A DNA stretch of 64,000 bases. It comes from Galaxea fascicularis. Its lineage: Eukaryota > Cnidaria > Anthozoa > Scleractinia > Euphylliidae. How positions within the stretch are numbered: position 1 is the stretch's first letter; each line of letters starts with the position of its first letter. Location: NCBI GenBank assembly GCA_948470475.1, contig OX419341.1, positions 23,533,707-23,597,706 of the forward strand. The letters run 5' to 3'. A model generated the notes under the pieces. It was given only the letters and a program-made list of their open reading frames with translations, was not told the DNA's origin and did not search any database. Both the position numbers and the translations under genes were made by a program. This document shows positions 21,366 through 33,181 of this stretch, in pieces.

Positions 21366-21727
21366 CTTTGATCCGCTGTAGTGCCGCTACAAAGAGGCGG
21401 GTTTTCACAACGAAATTTTCTTTTAAACGACATTTGTACTGAGATTATTTTCATGAAGCATAAGATCTATTAAGTGACAGATTCAGGCTACAAAGACCGT
21501 GATTTCATACCTGAAAACCCCTCTAATCCAAATTATCCAAATTGCCGCGAAATATGACACCACATTCGAAGATTTATAACTGATTCCGTACGGACGTCGT
21601 ACCTTCTCTAGTGACCATATTTCATGTTGAATGAATAATATATTTTAAAAAAAAAACTATTTTAAAATAGTGGTAAATGTTGGAAATCTGCCTCTTTGTA
21701 GCGGCGTTACAGTGGTTTCAAAGTAGA
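21366..21727. mobile_element. MITE upstream of beta-galactosidase 1
   Basis: Inverted ends CGCTACAAAGAGGC and CCTCTTTGTAGCGGCG near 21385-21400 and 21690-21705, inside wider imperfect inverted flanks (TTTGATCCGCTGTAGTG; TTACAGTGGTTTCAAAG). No code. Confidence 0.6.
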
Positions 21728-21734
21728 CCAAATT

Positions 21735-21812
21735 ACTCTTCGGAATTCTTGGTAGGGGTGTGCCGTCCGATTCTCCAGTTCTTCACCCTATTTCAGACGT
21801 TTCCACACCCGT
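21735..21812. repeat. Repeat family E, copy 1
   Basis: GGTAGGGGTGTGCCGTCCGA and CACCCTATTTCAGAC recur inverted at 45329-45424. Dispersed repeat of unknown class. Confidence 0.6.
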
Positions 21813-22030
21813 GTTTCTCGAAACTCCACAAAACTTTTCGGGTCCGAAAAGCCATTTCTAACTGTGTTCCACTTATGCTAAAAAGCTGGTCTTTTACTAC
21901 GATTTCACGATAGGAAAGGGCAACTTTGTTGCAAAATTTCATGCCTGGAAATGTCTTCGCTTTTCAGATACATAGAAAATTATGGCACCCGAAATATGCC
22001 TGTAAAGTTTCGGGTGTTTCGAGAAAGCCT
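21806..22030. mobile_element. MITE family B, copy 3
   Basis: Ends CCGTGTTTCTCGAAACTCC and GTTTCGGGTGTTTCGAGAAA with the common interior of the family (see 9697-9926). Confidence 0.7.
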
Positions 22031-22194
22031 TTAAAATCCATACACGTTTTCAAACCTGACGTTGCGGTTACAAATTTTCCCTCTGGCTTTGTTGTAGCGT
22101 TATTGAGCTTCGCGTCTGTGCTTAAGTCAAGAATTGGTAAAATTCAACTCGAATTATATAATTTATTATTCATTTGAAGTCGAAAAGACAGGTC

Positions 22195-22211
22195 CCGGTT
22201 GTTCAAACTTC

Positions 22212-22245
<34 letters not shown>

Positions 22246-22335
22246 GCGGATAAGTAATGGGAAAGCTAATTGCACTATCCACTGGATAGATATTTATCCG
22301 GTGGATAGCGCTACCCAGCCTTTGAACAACCGGGA
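22195..22335. mobile_element. Short palindromic MITE
   Basis: Inverted ends CCCGGTTGTTCAAA and TTTGAACAACCGGG, with inner inverted GCTATCCACCGGATAAAT-like blocks. About 140 bases; nearly the whole element can fold on itself. Confidence 0.8.
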
Positions 22336-23543
22336 CAAAAAACAATACCCTTTGGGGTGGCACATACCAACATAGCTTATGTAGGGGAGTAACCCTCTCC
22401 CCCCGAGCCAAAATCTGATACATATACTCCTGTAACGTTAGCCGTATTTGCCTCCCAGTCAAGATGGCGTCAAACGTGGAAAGGTCTATACGTATTTGCG
22501 TTACCTTGTTGGAATTGTTAATAGATGATATTTGAGGAAATAAAGAAACAGGGGACGGAAAACTTTCTGATAAGGCCGTTCTCATTTTGTTTTTGTTAAT
22601 CTTATCGAGAATTGTTGTGAGTGACGAGGGCTAAGTCTGTTTGCGTGCTGGATGCCGTGCGTAATAGAGCGTCCAATTCGTCACGCGAACAGTGCCTTGT
22701 GTCATTACTAACAAACCCTGGAAATGGCAATATTGAAAGTTTGTCTTTTGTGCATATGGAGTCGGATCAAATGTCAGTGTAAGAATTGTCCAAAAACAGA
22801 GAGGCAAGTAAAAAAATAATAAACAAACAAGCCTAATGACATTGTAAATGCGAAACAACAAACTTATGAACAATCAAACAACTCAAAACACTAATATAAT
22901 ACATTTATATAAGAAGAAAAAAAAATAAAAGCAAAGAAAAGCTAGCTACAGTGACAGGAACAACAAGGAGATGAACTAACACACAACAACAAAGGAACGA
23001 CTGAGCAAGAACAAAAACACACTCTAACAGACAACACAGTGAGGGAGGGGGAAGAGCACAGGACAGGCAACCGAACAAATAAACCAATGATTGCGCGACA
23101 GTAAGATGTACTGGAAAAATAGAGCTTTTAAAATGTGGCACTGTAAAACAACAAGAGGACCGACAATAAAAGAAAATATCAATAAGAAATGTTTTAGATC
23201 ACGTTGTATGCGCGTATCATCTATTTACACTTCCGACAAGGGAAATCTCCTTTCCGTCTCAGTTGTATAAGAAATGGCATGCGTGACAACGGAAGATGAA
23301 AACAATGCTTGTGATGGTCATGTGATAAGCTGTCAATTATGTTACAGCAGAAGTGCAGAACACCGCTAATTCGAACTCAGCCCCGCGTATTTATAAACAT
23401 CCCCGTAGATATCATACAAGGGGCGCTTTCCATTTACAGGATCCATCCGGGTGGATAAAGTTTAAGTTTGAGTATTCAATTGTGCAGCTTGTTCAAATAC
23501 AAAATGGATAAGCCACAAAATGTACTAGTATCAGTTGGGAAGC
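22336..23543. other. Spacer between divergent beta-galactosidases
   Basis: AT-rich with an A/C-rich low-complexity stretch at about 22880-23150. A short segment near 22440-22500 (CAGTCAAGATGGCG) resembles 12165-12200 inside the foldback element. No gene recognised. Confidence 0.5.
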
Positions 23544-23546
23544 TTA

Positions 23547-23839
23547 AGGCCGATTTACACGGTACGATTTTTGCTTACGACTGTCGCATGCAACTTCTGT
23601 AGCGCGCGCTGCTCGCGCCATGCAAAAAATCGCATACGACACTTGTCATTCAATTTACCTATACCTACGACTGTCGTATGGTTTTAAAGCATGATTCAAA
23701 ATCCTACGACAAATTTTAGGCCGCGTGCGTCTGTCGTAGAGACGTTGTAGGAGCATTCACACGACACAAGTGACTTTGTTCTAGTTTGTGTCGCATACGA
23801 CAAGACGCGCGCGACAAATCGTACCGTGTAAATCGGCCC
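23547..23839. mobile_element. MITE with TTA target duplication
   Basis: Long inverted ends, each containing CCGATTTACACGGTACGATT or its complement, are flanked by TTA (23544-23546, 23840-23842). The interior is rich in CGACTGTCGTATG-like words. No code. Confidence 0.8.
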
Positions 23840-24394
23840 TTAGAAAGAACAGAAAAAGTGCATTGATTAAGCCGATGGTCCATTATTTCTGAAAAGTTCC
23901 GAATGGAATGGTTTGTACCATTTGATTTTCCCACCAGAATTTCCGGGTTTTCCGTGTACATGGAAAGCGCCCCAGGAGTTCATTTTCCCGTGCATGCGCA
24001 ACTGTGAATTCATCATTGATTCCGGAAGGGGGGTGGTGGTATTTGTATTTTCATTCTGTCGAAGACTGTTGTTCCCTTTTGTGTTTATTTAACATAACTA
24101 AATGTTTCAAACATTATTTTCTATGAAAAGGCTCTCATAACACAAATTGCACCAAATATACATAAATCCTGTATGCTAAAACCACAATACGGTTGTATTT
24201 TATTACTTCGTTAGCCAGTGTGGCAACAGTTGAGGGAAAGTTCGGGTGCGCGAGAACGCGAACGGCGCGTTTCTCGCGTTCCCCTCTCCCTCCCCTTTGA
24301 ATGCCTGCCACGCAAGCTTACAATCCGTGGATGGGTATGTGAATGTCAACGTAACCCGGCTGATCCCCCGGATCAGGGAGGTTCTGCAAAAAAA

Positions 24395-24515
24395 AATGAC
24401 ATTCTCAATGGTACAAATTTTCCTTCCACTATTGGCTTTTTTTGTGCATTTTACAGTGTTCTGTGGGGCGCTTTTTCATCCTCGAGTACGACAACTATCG
24501 TTTGATGAATCCCAA
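24395..24515 (+). pseudogene. Decayed beta-galactosidase signal-peptide fragment
   Basis: The DNA matches the first coding bases of the intact gene just downstream: TTCCACTATTGGC, TTTTTGTGCATTTTACAGTG, and then a damaged version of the codons for [11 protein letters not shown]. Frames are broken. It sits about 100 bases before gene 2, so the 5' end was duplicated in tandem or a previous copy was overwritten here. Confidence 0.75.
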
Positions 24516-24553
24516 TTTCGTAAATGGTGCATCATGTCACGCTCATAACAAGA

Positions 24554-24561
24554 TATAAATA
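24554..24561 (+). promoter_or_regulatory. TATA box of beta-galactosidase 2
   Basis: TATAAATA stands 19 bases before the first in-frame ATG (24573) and 43 before the second (24597). Transcription normally starts about 30 bases past a TATA box, so the first ATG would lie outside the mRNA. Confidence 0.5.
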
Positions 24562-24596
24562 GCGCTCGTCACATGACTTTCCGTGAAAGAGAAGCG

Positions 24597-26522
24597 ATGG
24601 CGCCGTTGAAAGTTTTCGTTCCACTGTTGGCATTTTTGTGCATTTTACAGTATTCCGAGGAACGTTCTTTTATTATCGACTACGAAAACGATCGTTTCCT
24701 TAAAGACGGAGAACCATTTCGTTACATCTCCGGTTGCCTGCATTACTTCAGAGTTCCTCGTTTCTACTGGAAAGACAGGCTCATGAAGATGAAAGCTGGT
24801 GGGTTAAACGCTGTCCAAACTTACATTGCTTGGAATGTGCACGAACCAATTCAGGGCCGATACAACTTTGAAGGCGATGCAGATCTCGTGAGTTTTATCG
24901 AACTCGCAAACAGTATTGGACTTCTGGTGATTATTAGAGCTGGACCTTACATTTGTGCAGAATGGGAGTTTGGTGGATATCCGCCATGGTTGCTGAAAAA
25001 TACGTCGATTGTTTTGCGATCCACGGACAATGAACAGTACCTCACCTATGTTAAGTCGTGGATGAGCGTTCTATTGCCAAAACTGCGGCCATTGCTGTAC
25101 TCAAACGGCGGGCCAATCATATCAGTTCAAGTTGAGAATGAATATGGTTATTACCCCGCTTGTGATCACGATTATCTGAAGTTTCTTGAGCAAGTGTTCC
25201 GTGAATACTTGGGTGACGATGTTATCCTTTTTACAGTAGATGGTGACAGGGTGGCTTTATTGAGGTGTGGAACCATCCCCTCTCTATATGCGACTGTAGA
25301 CTTTGGAATTGGAGGAAACCCAGAAACAAAATTTGCAATCATGCGCAAATTCTCCCCCAAGGGACCCCTGGTCAATACTGAATTCTACCCAGGATGGTTG
25401 GACCGCTGGAGTGAACATTTCCAAAGACGATCTGCCAAAGTTGTTGCCAGCACTCTTGATAAAATGCTGTCCATGAACGCCTCTGTAAACTTTTACATGT
25501 ATGAGGGAGGCACTAACTTTGGGTTCATGAATGGCGCAGGTTTCACCAATTCACAAGGGTTATTGCCAAGTATTACAAGTTATGACTATGATGCCCCTTT
25601 GACAGAAGCTGGTGACACAACTACAAAATTTCACATTCTGCGAGAGACTATTGCAAGACATGAAAAAATACCCAACATCCCCATCCCTCCAAACACTACC
25701 AAGTCTACATATGGTAAAGTTCAGATGACCCAAATGTTTACATTCCTTGATGCTCTACCAAAGGTTTCTCCTGATGGACCTGTGAATTTGTCGTTTCCTG
25801 TAACTATGGAACAGATTGGACAGAATTATGGATTCATTCTCTACAGAACACAAATTCCTCCAAGATTTGCTCAATCAAGCGTTGTTATGAATATCAGTAG
25901 CTTAGTACGTGATCGAGCCATCATTTATGTTGGAAAAGCCCGCCAAGCTACAATGTTCCGCCATCCAAAATATCAGACTGTAACTCTCAACATTGGAGAC
26001 ATGTTACAGCTTGATATTCTTGTGGAAAACATGGGAAGATTGAATAAAGGCATTGCAGACCCTAAGGGTATCCTTGGTAATGTCACTTTAAATGGATCAA
26101 TATTGATGAACTGGCAGATATATCCCATTGACTTGGAAAATCTGTTTTCTGCCATGTTTGAATTTCCAAGCCATCCTATCAAAAGCAGGAGTGGTGAACT
26201 TAACACGAAGAACAACTTTGCTCCTTCCTTTTTCCGTGGAGAATTTTCTGTAAATTCATCACATGACACCTTTCTTTACCTACCTGGATGGAGCAAAGGG
26301 CAAGCTTTTGTTAATGGCTTCAATTTAGGTCGTTACTGGCCAGCAATTGGTCCCCAGATTTCAATGTTTGTGCCAGCAAATGTGCTATCACTCAAGTCAA
26401 AATCTGTCAGTGTAATGTTGTTTGAACTGGATGGTGCTCCATGCGAATCATCAGAAACCTGTTTTATTGAATTTAAGAACACTCCTTCATTAAATGGGGC
26501 AGTTCACCCTATTGTGTCCTGA
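24597..26522 (+). CDS. GLB1: Beta-galactosidase-like GH35 enzyme 2, intronless
   Basis: A 641-residue GH35 beta-galactosidase paralogous to gene 1. The chosen start, MAPLKVFVPLLAFLCILQ, is a signal peptide; an upstream in-frame ATG at 24573 is less likely because of the TATA box position and because the dead copy at 16.3 kb keeps only this ATG. Catalytic acid/base is in VQVENEYG (about residue 182) and the nucleophile in NTEFYPGW (about 262). The mature start [12 protein letters not shown], the NGGPIISV strand, the [13 protein letters not shown] loop, [13 protein letters not shown] and the C-terminal [19 protein letters not shown] are typical of the family. The single open frame has no introns. 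Relative to gene 1 the middle jelly-roll carries a small insertion (about SRSGELNTKNNF). Confidence 0.96.
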   Translation: MAPLKVFVPLLAFLCILQYSEERSFIIDYENDRFLKDGEPFRYISGCLHYFRVPRFYWKDRLMKMKAGGLNAVQTYIAWNVHEPIQGRYNFEGDADLVSFIELANSIGLLVIIRAGPYICAEWEFGGYPPWLLKNTSIVLRSTDNEQYLTYVKSWMSVLLPKLRPLLYSNGGPIISVQVENEYGYYPACDHDYLKFLEQVFREYLGDDVILFTVDGDRVALLRCGTIPSLYATVDFGIGGNPETKFAIMRKFSPKGPLVNTEFYPGWLDRWSEHFQRRSAKVVASTLDKMLSMNASVNFYMYEGGTNFGFMNGAGFTNSQGLLPSITSYDYDAPLTEAGDTTTKFHILRETIARHEKIPNIPIPPNTTKSTYGKVQMTQMFTFLDALPKVSPDGPVNLSFPVTMEQIGQNYGFILYRTQIPPRFAQSSVVMNISSLVRDRAIIYVGKARQATMFRHPKYQTVTLNIGDMLQLDILVENMGRLNKGIADPKGILGNVTLNGSILMNWQIYPIDLENLFSAMFEFPSHPIKSRSGELNTKNNFAPSFFRGEFSVNSSHDTFLYLPGWSKGQAFVNGFNLGRYWPAIGPQISMFVPANVLSLKSKSVSVMLFELDGAPCESSETCFIEFKNTPSLNGAVHPIVS

Positions 26523-29290
26523 GGTTTGTCACTAAAACCATTGATGCATGTCCTCAATTTCTATATATCTTTTAGTTATGAAAGGAAAATGATGTGCTTA
26601 TTAACTGAAGATATTTGCTTTTTACTGATCCCAGGGATGTAGGCCTAGATACAAAAAGCCAGATTAATTTTGGATTTTTAGGGTGCGAGAAGATTTTTGG
26701 AAAAACTTTGCAGGACTTTTAGATGACTTTGAAGGAAAATTATCGTTCTAAATAATAATTGCTTTTGCTACTCCATTTAGAATTCTGTCAAAATGTCAGT
26801 TTCATCCATTTCCATGCCTGTTGTTTACTTATTAGTGACTGCAATCCAGAGCTACTTTTCATGATTTTTGTATGTAGGCCTACAGAGATGCGGTGATAAA
26901 AATCACAGTTGTTAGGAAATTATATTTCAAGCTTTAAAGTACACAATTTACCTCACAATGACAGATCTAATAATAATAATAATAATAATAATAAAGCCAG
27001 ATGCACTTGTTTCTTAGTGTAGAATCATAGATTATTAACAGCCCTCATTGTAGTGGAGTATGATGCAATAATCCATGTATAGTATTACCTTCTGTCAAAT
27101 GATTCAAAGGCATTAAATGTCAGTTTAGCAGTCAAGCTCATGAAATACCTGCAGCATAAAGTTTATTTCAAAAGTAGCCTTCTTGTTTTTGTGATAATTT
27201 TGAAGGCCTTGGTTTCTGTAATCTGTCTCTGTCCTGACCTTCAGCAGATAATGCAAACCTCGGCCATAACATTATTCTTGGTATCTTGCTTAATCTCATC
27301 CAATATATACCTCTTACTGAGTTTGAGGTCCGTACTGTAAGTAACGGACCAAGTTTTTCCCCGTGCACTTTTGGCCCAAGCACGAAGCGCATGGGCCATA
27401 AGTGGCTAAAATTTGGCTAAAATTTTCAGACAATCCTTGTTAGAATGGTTCAAAGCATTTTATAGGTTAAACATGACCAAAGCTGTCAAAATGTCAAACC
27501 ATCTAAGTTCAGAAACCATCAAAGTGTATTCCCAAGTATTTTTTATCGGCTAAAAGCAAAGTCCGGCTGAATTTTGGCTCATGCGCTCTCTAACGTCCCA
27601 GCTAAACGATCAAACAGTTTTCATCCAACATCGTTTTTGTTGCACACAACATGGGGTGGCTAAAACATTGAACGAAGTGAGCCCACAGCCCACATAACGT
27701 TTTCTGTGTGTTACAGCTGAAATTATGACGTGTATGTCCGCAGATTCGCTTTCTCGTTGGTTGCCTTTTCGTGCTTTCGCTAGTGCTCGCACTTACTTTG
27801 TTTGAAGAGGTGGCTAAACGGTCAAACATTTGCGCATGAAACAAATGTTCGATGAAAATGTTTGATCTACATCAAACATTGGAAGCCATTCAAATGCAAT
27901 GTTGAGAAGGGCGGCTAAACGGTCAAACATGCTTATTCAACACGATGTTGGATGACAATGTTTGATCGTTTAGCCGGGGCTTTAAAAAGGCGTTGTTAAC
28001 CCCTGTTAACGCTACCGCATTAGGTTTTGAATGTAGGTCCCTGTGCACTAGGCGCCACTTTTCGCTCGAAACGAGTCAACAGTAAAATTTCTAGTCTGCC
28101 AGAAACATGTCCGACTAAGGTCGAACCTTCGCGCTAATTGTTCACGCACATCCTAGTTGTACACGAAGGTCAGGCCACGTCAGCCATCGAGCACGTGCGC
28201 TGAGGAAGAAAGCTAAGCAAGTAAAAGGATGGTAACTGTTGCGTTCCCGCTTAAATGGTCTGTGACTTCTACCTTTCTTTCCAGAAACAGATTTTAATTG
28301 CAATTATCTCCACATTGTCCAAAAATAAACAAAAAAATCAATATGAGGAGTTAAAAAAATTCAAGTTTTCTGTCCACGGAACATCGAATACTGCCATCTT
28401 GCGGCTGCAAGGCGCGTGAAACTATGGTTGCTAAATTCGAACTTGTTCTTGAAGGAACCTCACCAGTTGACTAAGTTCACTTAATAGGTCCACTTAAACA
28501 ATATTTGGCAGAGAACATTTCACTTCAAAGACTTAATTGCAATATTTTTGGGTTTACAGACAGTGTGGCCTTATTCGTTAACGAAGCCCCATGTTCTCCT
28601 GGGCATGTTCTCTCCAAAACGAAGTCGGTGACTCCCCCCCCCCCCCCTTTTTTTTTTTTTTACATTTCTGACTTAACAACTCATCATCTTATAATGGTTA
28701 AAAGTCCCAGAAAAAAATCAACGTTGGAAAATTTTCACGCGAACGTCCTTAAGGAGTTCATTTATCCTCGGTTTGGAGATTTATTGTACGGTTGTTGTAG
28801 CCGTCGCACCGCATTTATCACAGGCATCCCAAGCTCTCCCTGTGTGATGATCGTCTTGCGCGATGACAGTGATGGCAAAATTATAGGAGTTTGTATGGGA
28901 ATATTTACGATCGGATTGAGGAAGTAAAATTACTGTCAAATTATTAATAAAAATAGCTAACCTTAATTCCACGCTGTATTACTTGATGTTTGTTCGCTTA
29001 CTTTGTTATCTAGAGTCCTTTGCAGCGAAGTATCTCCTTCTCTTAGGAGAGGAAAACCCAGAAAGAGATAATTCGCTGCAAAGGCAGACGTGTTTTTTTT
29101 TTCTTCTTCCTGGTTTTGGAATTTGTCCATAGCCTCGGCAAGACTTTTTTCTCTGTCTTCGTTCACCCAATCTGGTAAAATTCCCCCTAAATGTTCAAAC
29201 TTTCCTCCATTTAAGAAACAAACAGCGGGAAAAAGTTTGAAGCGATGACGTCATACGTGCGTCTGTCCTCTAATAGATCGCACTTAAGTG
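26523..29290. other. Spacer between beta-galactosidase 2 and the giant palindrome
   Basis: Contains an (AAT)n microsatellite at 26971-26996, a repeat end with GGTCCGTACTGTAAGTAAC (about 27328-27410; related to 57583-57815), and an inverted-repeat element at about 27598-27985. A C-run followed by a T-run lies at about 28635-28660. A 140-codon open frame at 28505-28927 is translated through that homopolymer and shows no domain. Confidence 0.6.
27598..27985. mobile_element. MITE with GCTAAACGATCAAACA ends
   Basis: Inverted ends GCTAAACGATCAAACA and TGTTTGATCGTTTAGC enclose further CCAACATCG and GCTAAACGGTCAAACAT words. No code; target duplication not clear. Confidence 0.65.
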
Positions 29291-29823
29291 GAGAGACTCT
29301 TTTCCGAAATTTGAAGACAGATCATTGCCCCTCTTTAGGACACGCCAACTGCCTTGCACAATGCCTGTATATTACCTGAAAATTTCCGCATAAAGATCTT
29401 CTAGAAAATACTGTCAAACATCTAAAAATGAGTTGGCGGACGAAATGGAAGGAGTGCTTGATTTATTTCTAGTAGCTATGGTGCAAAACTCAGAAGGATA
29501 TCATTCCAAACGAGATGACAGACCAGGGCCTTACTTCTTGTATACCCCTACCAAGAGTGAAGTGGTTAAACTATTCGCGCAAACCTCCAGTAAATCTATG
29601 TTACACGTTTGCTTGTCAATTGACATTAATCTTTACTAATGTACTTAAATTTCAATTATTCACTTTATTCTTAAAAACCTCAGAACTCAGGGAAGAAATG
29701 CTTGCCATTTAGCACCTCTCTTAATTAAATAAGGGCGCGAAAAAATGCATCCGAAGATGAGAGTGTATGACTTTTATGTGTTCATATTAAAAAATGCTTT
29801 CATTATATCATTTTGTATGCTCC

Positions 29824-29961
29824 TTAAGCAATAGAAAACGTTTTCCTTGTTTGCATAGCCTGATATAAACACTCGAGGGGCTGGGAGAATTTGAGACAGT
29901 TATGCAAACCCTCGACTTCGTCTCGGGTTTGCATAGCTGTCGAGAATTCTCCCAACCCCTC

Positions 29962-30002
<41 letters not shown>

Positions 30003-30129
30003 TCTATTGCTTTAATAAAATAACTTCCTCTAAAAACTACAACGCGTCACACAACCATGTTTACATACTCTCATGCAAACACGCCTCTTGGCCAATCAGA
30101 GCGCGCGTACTGTCTTAATTATTTTATAA
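29824..30129. mobile_element. 306-base hairpin element present only in the left arm
   Basis: Begins TTAAGCAATAGAAAACG; its first about 190 bases (29827-30013) are a near-perfect hairpin, followed by an asymmetric tail ending CTTAATTATTTTATAA. The right arm (near 36705) lacks exactly 306 bases here, so this insertion is later than the arm duplication. Class uncertain. Confidence 0.8.
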
Positions 30130-30580
30130 ATATGTTTAATCATCCCTGTAATCTTTTTCTTTGGAGTTCACTTATCACGTTCAGTCGTCATTGTTCTTTT
30201 TTCTATTAAACGTCCAGTCAACCGACACACGTTTCCTTTGTAGCGGCAGTTAGAAATGAAATGAACAAAATTTTCTTCACAATTTTGTTTTGAGTCATTT
30301 CATAGGGAAATCAGCCTGTCTCTTGGGGATGCACGCAAATATTGTATATTCAAACAGTTTAGCAACATTTGGTATTCAAATAAGAATTCACTCTGAATGC
30401 CAGTTAAGTTCGGACTGATTTTGGTTTGAATGAAAGTGAACGTTCAGTTGTATTCGCAAGCTCCTGCCAGTACATCAAAGTCCGTTAACTACATTTTTAT
30501 CGCGATAAATGCACTTCCTGTGCTTTAATGGCGAGCACTTTACCAGCACAACGCACTCGCGAGACACTTAGGCTGGCGTT

Positions 30581-30775
30581 ATGGCTACTGACTCAACAAG
30601 TCAAGTAATGGACGGAAATTATGTTGCTCCATGGCCAAATCAAGCAAAGGATTTCGATCCCGCGAATTCTGACGATAAATTTCATGATCGTGCTTTTACA
30701 AGTCTTTCAAGTGAAAGTGACAACAAACACTGCATTCTTCAGCGAAGACAATCAAGTGGATTTGATGTTGGCTGA
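30581..30775 (+). other. Small conserved open frame in left palindrome arm
   Basis: Sixty-four codons, MATDSTSQVMDGNYVAPWPN and so on, ending FDVG. The mirror copy in the right arm (36059-36253, minus) translates identically. No domain is recognised. It could be a first exon or a chance frame. Confidence 0.25.
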
Positions 30776-31133
30776 CTCATGCAGTCAAGAAGCACTTGCC
30801 GTTGTTTTGCAACGGGGAACAAAATAATAAAACAAACTGGAAACGTGCAGCCATTGGGCTGCCTGAAGTCTCTTCATTTATCCACAGGAGTTCACTGACA
30901 ATTTCCGGAGAGCGTGTTGTACATCAACGGGTTTTCAGTTTGCTCTAGTGTCTGTTGAGAAGGTGATTGTTGGTCAGTTTAATTTGACGTATTTTATTGC
31001 TGTTTGGATAGTATGCAGTCTAGTTGACATTTTATTTCCAAAACTATGAATGCTGATCAAGAGATTTTATTTAATAAGCACCTTTTGATGTCCTATATAA
31101 TTTAATTTCGTGTCATGTTTAAAGCTTTTACCA

Positions 31134-31635
31134 AATAGACCTTTTCGCGGTAAAATCCACCATTTTGAAAGTGGGGCAAACAGCGCGCATAATGAAGTGT
31201 TTGTATGGGGATTGCGATGTGAAATAACTTTGTAATATTGAGTATCTGTAGACACTTTGAATGGTGAAGGCAATTTAGAGGGCTAAACATTACTCCTTTT
31301 AAAGCTGAGGGATACAGCTGAGCTAGAAAGCGAAGAAACGGGTTTTTAATTTTCCATACATTTCCCTGTAATCTCCGCGAAGACAGGCGGGAAAATTTTA
31401 CAGGCAAATGTATGGCAAATTAAAAACGCGTTTCTTGGCTTTCTAGCTCAGCTGTATCCCTCAACTTTAAAAGGAGTAATGTTTAGCCCTCTAAATTGCC
31501 TTCACCATTCAAAGTTTCTACAGATACTCAATATTACAAAGTTATTTCACATCGCAATCCCCATGCAAACACTTCATTATGCGCGCTGTTTGCCCCATTT
31601 TCAAAATGGCGGATTTTACCGGGAAAACGTCTAAT
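31134..31635. mobile_element. Palindromic MITE in the left arm
   Basis: Ends TAGACCTTTTCGCGGTAAAA and inverse; the two halves pair over most of about 500 bases around a centre near 31385. The right arm holds the same element at 35201-35702, so it was inserted before the arms duplicated. Open frames on it are by-products. Confidence 0.8.
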
Positions 31636-31762
31636 CTGAATTCAATTTTAGTAAGTTGTTGATCACAGAATATACCAACAACAACAAACGAAAAAGAAAC
31701 ATAACAACCAAAAAGAAATACACTTAAAACGCGTTGATGTGCACTGAGCTCAAAATGGGAGA

Positions 31763-32981
31763 CCCTGAACCAATATTGGGCGATATGAGCGTCCCTTTAA
31801 AAATATTGGCCAATATAGGTCGCCCTTGACCAATATTTGTCAATATGGGTACCCATAGACCAATATTGGCCGATACGAGCGACCCTTGACCAATGTTGGC
31901 CAATATAGATTACCCTTGACCAATATTGGTCAATATGGGTGACCCTAGACCAATATTGAACTATATAGGCAACCCTTTACCAATATTGGTCAATATGGGT
32001 GACCCTAGGCCAATATTGGCCGATATTGCCCAATATGGGTCATCCTTGCTCAATATTGGCCAATATGAGCGACCACTTACCAATGTTGGTCAATATGACT
32101 AACCCTCGACCAATATTGGCGACCTTTTACCAATGTTGGCCAATATGGGTGACTCTTGACCAATATTAGCCAATATGGATGACACAAGACCAATATTGGT
32201 CAATAGGGGTGATCCTAAGCCAATATTGAACTATATGGGCAACCCTTTACCAATATTGGTCAATATGGGTGACCCTAGGCCAATATTGGCCAATGTGGGT
32301 AGCACTTGACGAATATTGGCCGATATTGCCCAATATGGGTCATCCTCGCTCAATATTGGCCAATATGAGCGACCACTTACCAATGTTGGTCAATATGACT
32401 AACCCTCGACCAATATTGGCGACCTTTTACCAATATTGGCCAATATGGGTGACTCTTGACCAGTATTAGCCAATATGGATGACCCAAGACCAATATTGGT
32501 CAATAGGGGTGATCCTAGGCCAATGTTAGCCAATATGGGTGGCCCTTGATAAATATTGGCCAATATGGGTGACCCTAGGCTAATATTGGCCAATATGAAT
32601 GACCATTTACCAATATTGGCCAATCTGGGTGACCATTTACCAATATTGGCCGATATGGGAAAACTTACCAATATTGGCCAATGTGGAAGCCCTTGATGAA
32701 TATTGGCCAATATGGGTGACTCTTGACCAATATTGGGTTAGGGTCCCCTACATTGACCAATACTGGTCAAGGATCTCCAATATTGGTCAAGGGTAACCCA
32801 TATTGGCCAATATTGAGCTAGGGCAACCAATATTGACCAGTATTGGTAAAGTACCACCGATACTCACCAATACTGGTCAATGGTTACCCATATTGGCCAA
32901 TATTGGTAAATGGTCACCTATATTGGCCAATATTGGTAAATAGTCACTATTATTGGCCAATATTGGCCTAGGGTTACCCAT
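31763..32981. repeat. 30-bp satellite, left block
   Basis: Units of 30 bases of the type CCAATATTGGNCAATATGGG plus TGACCCTAGA. The first ten bases are their own reverse complement. Units run in one direction until about 32745 and are inverted from about 32800 to the gap. The left block has two units (about 31941-32000) that the right arm lacks. Confidence 0.9.
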
Positions 32982-33181
32982 NNNNNNNNNNNNNNNNNNN
33001 NNNNNNNNNNNNNNNNNNNNNNNNNNNNNNNNNNNNNNNNNNNNNNNNNNNNNNNNNNNNNNNNNNNNNNNNNNNNNNNNNNNNNNNNNNNNNNNNNNNN
33101 NNNNNNNNNNNNNNNNNNNNNNNNNNNNNNNNNNNNNNNNNNNNNNNNNNNNNNNNNNNNNNNNNNNNNNNNNNNNNNNNN
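32982..33181. other. Assembly gap (200 N)
   Basis: Exactly 200 unknown bases. The 1148 bases before it (31834-32981) reappear in the same order at 33182-34329, offset 1348, apparently without change, so the gap joins two copies of one sequence. Confidence 0.97.

Noticed and set aside
20951..21454. 168-residue N-terminal extension of beta-galactosidase 1
   Set aside because: No resemblance to GH35 proteins or to the other copies; a signal peptide begins exactly at 20950.
19043..26522. Bacterial origin of the intronless beta-galactosidases
   Set aside because: Sequence motifs, length and signal peptide follow animal GLB1, and the copies share animal-type promoters; lack of introns is better explained by retrocopying.
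28505..28927. 140-codon open frame
   Set aside because: Reads through a C-run/T-run (PPPPPFFFFY), no domain, no splice context.
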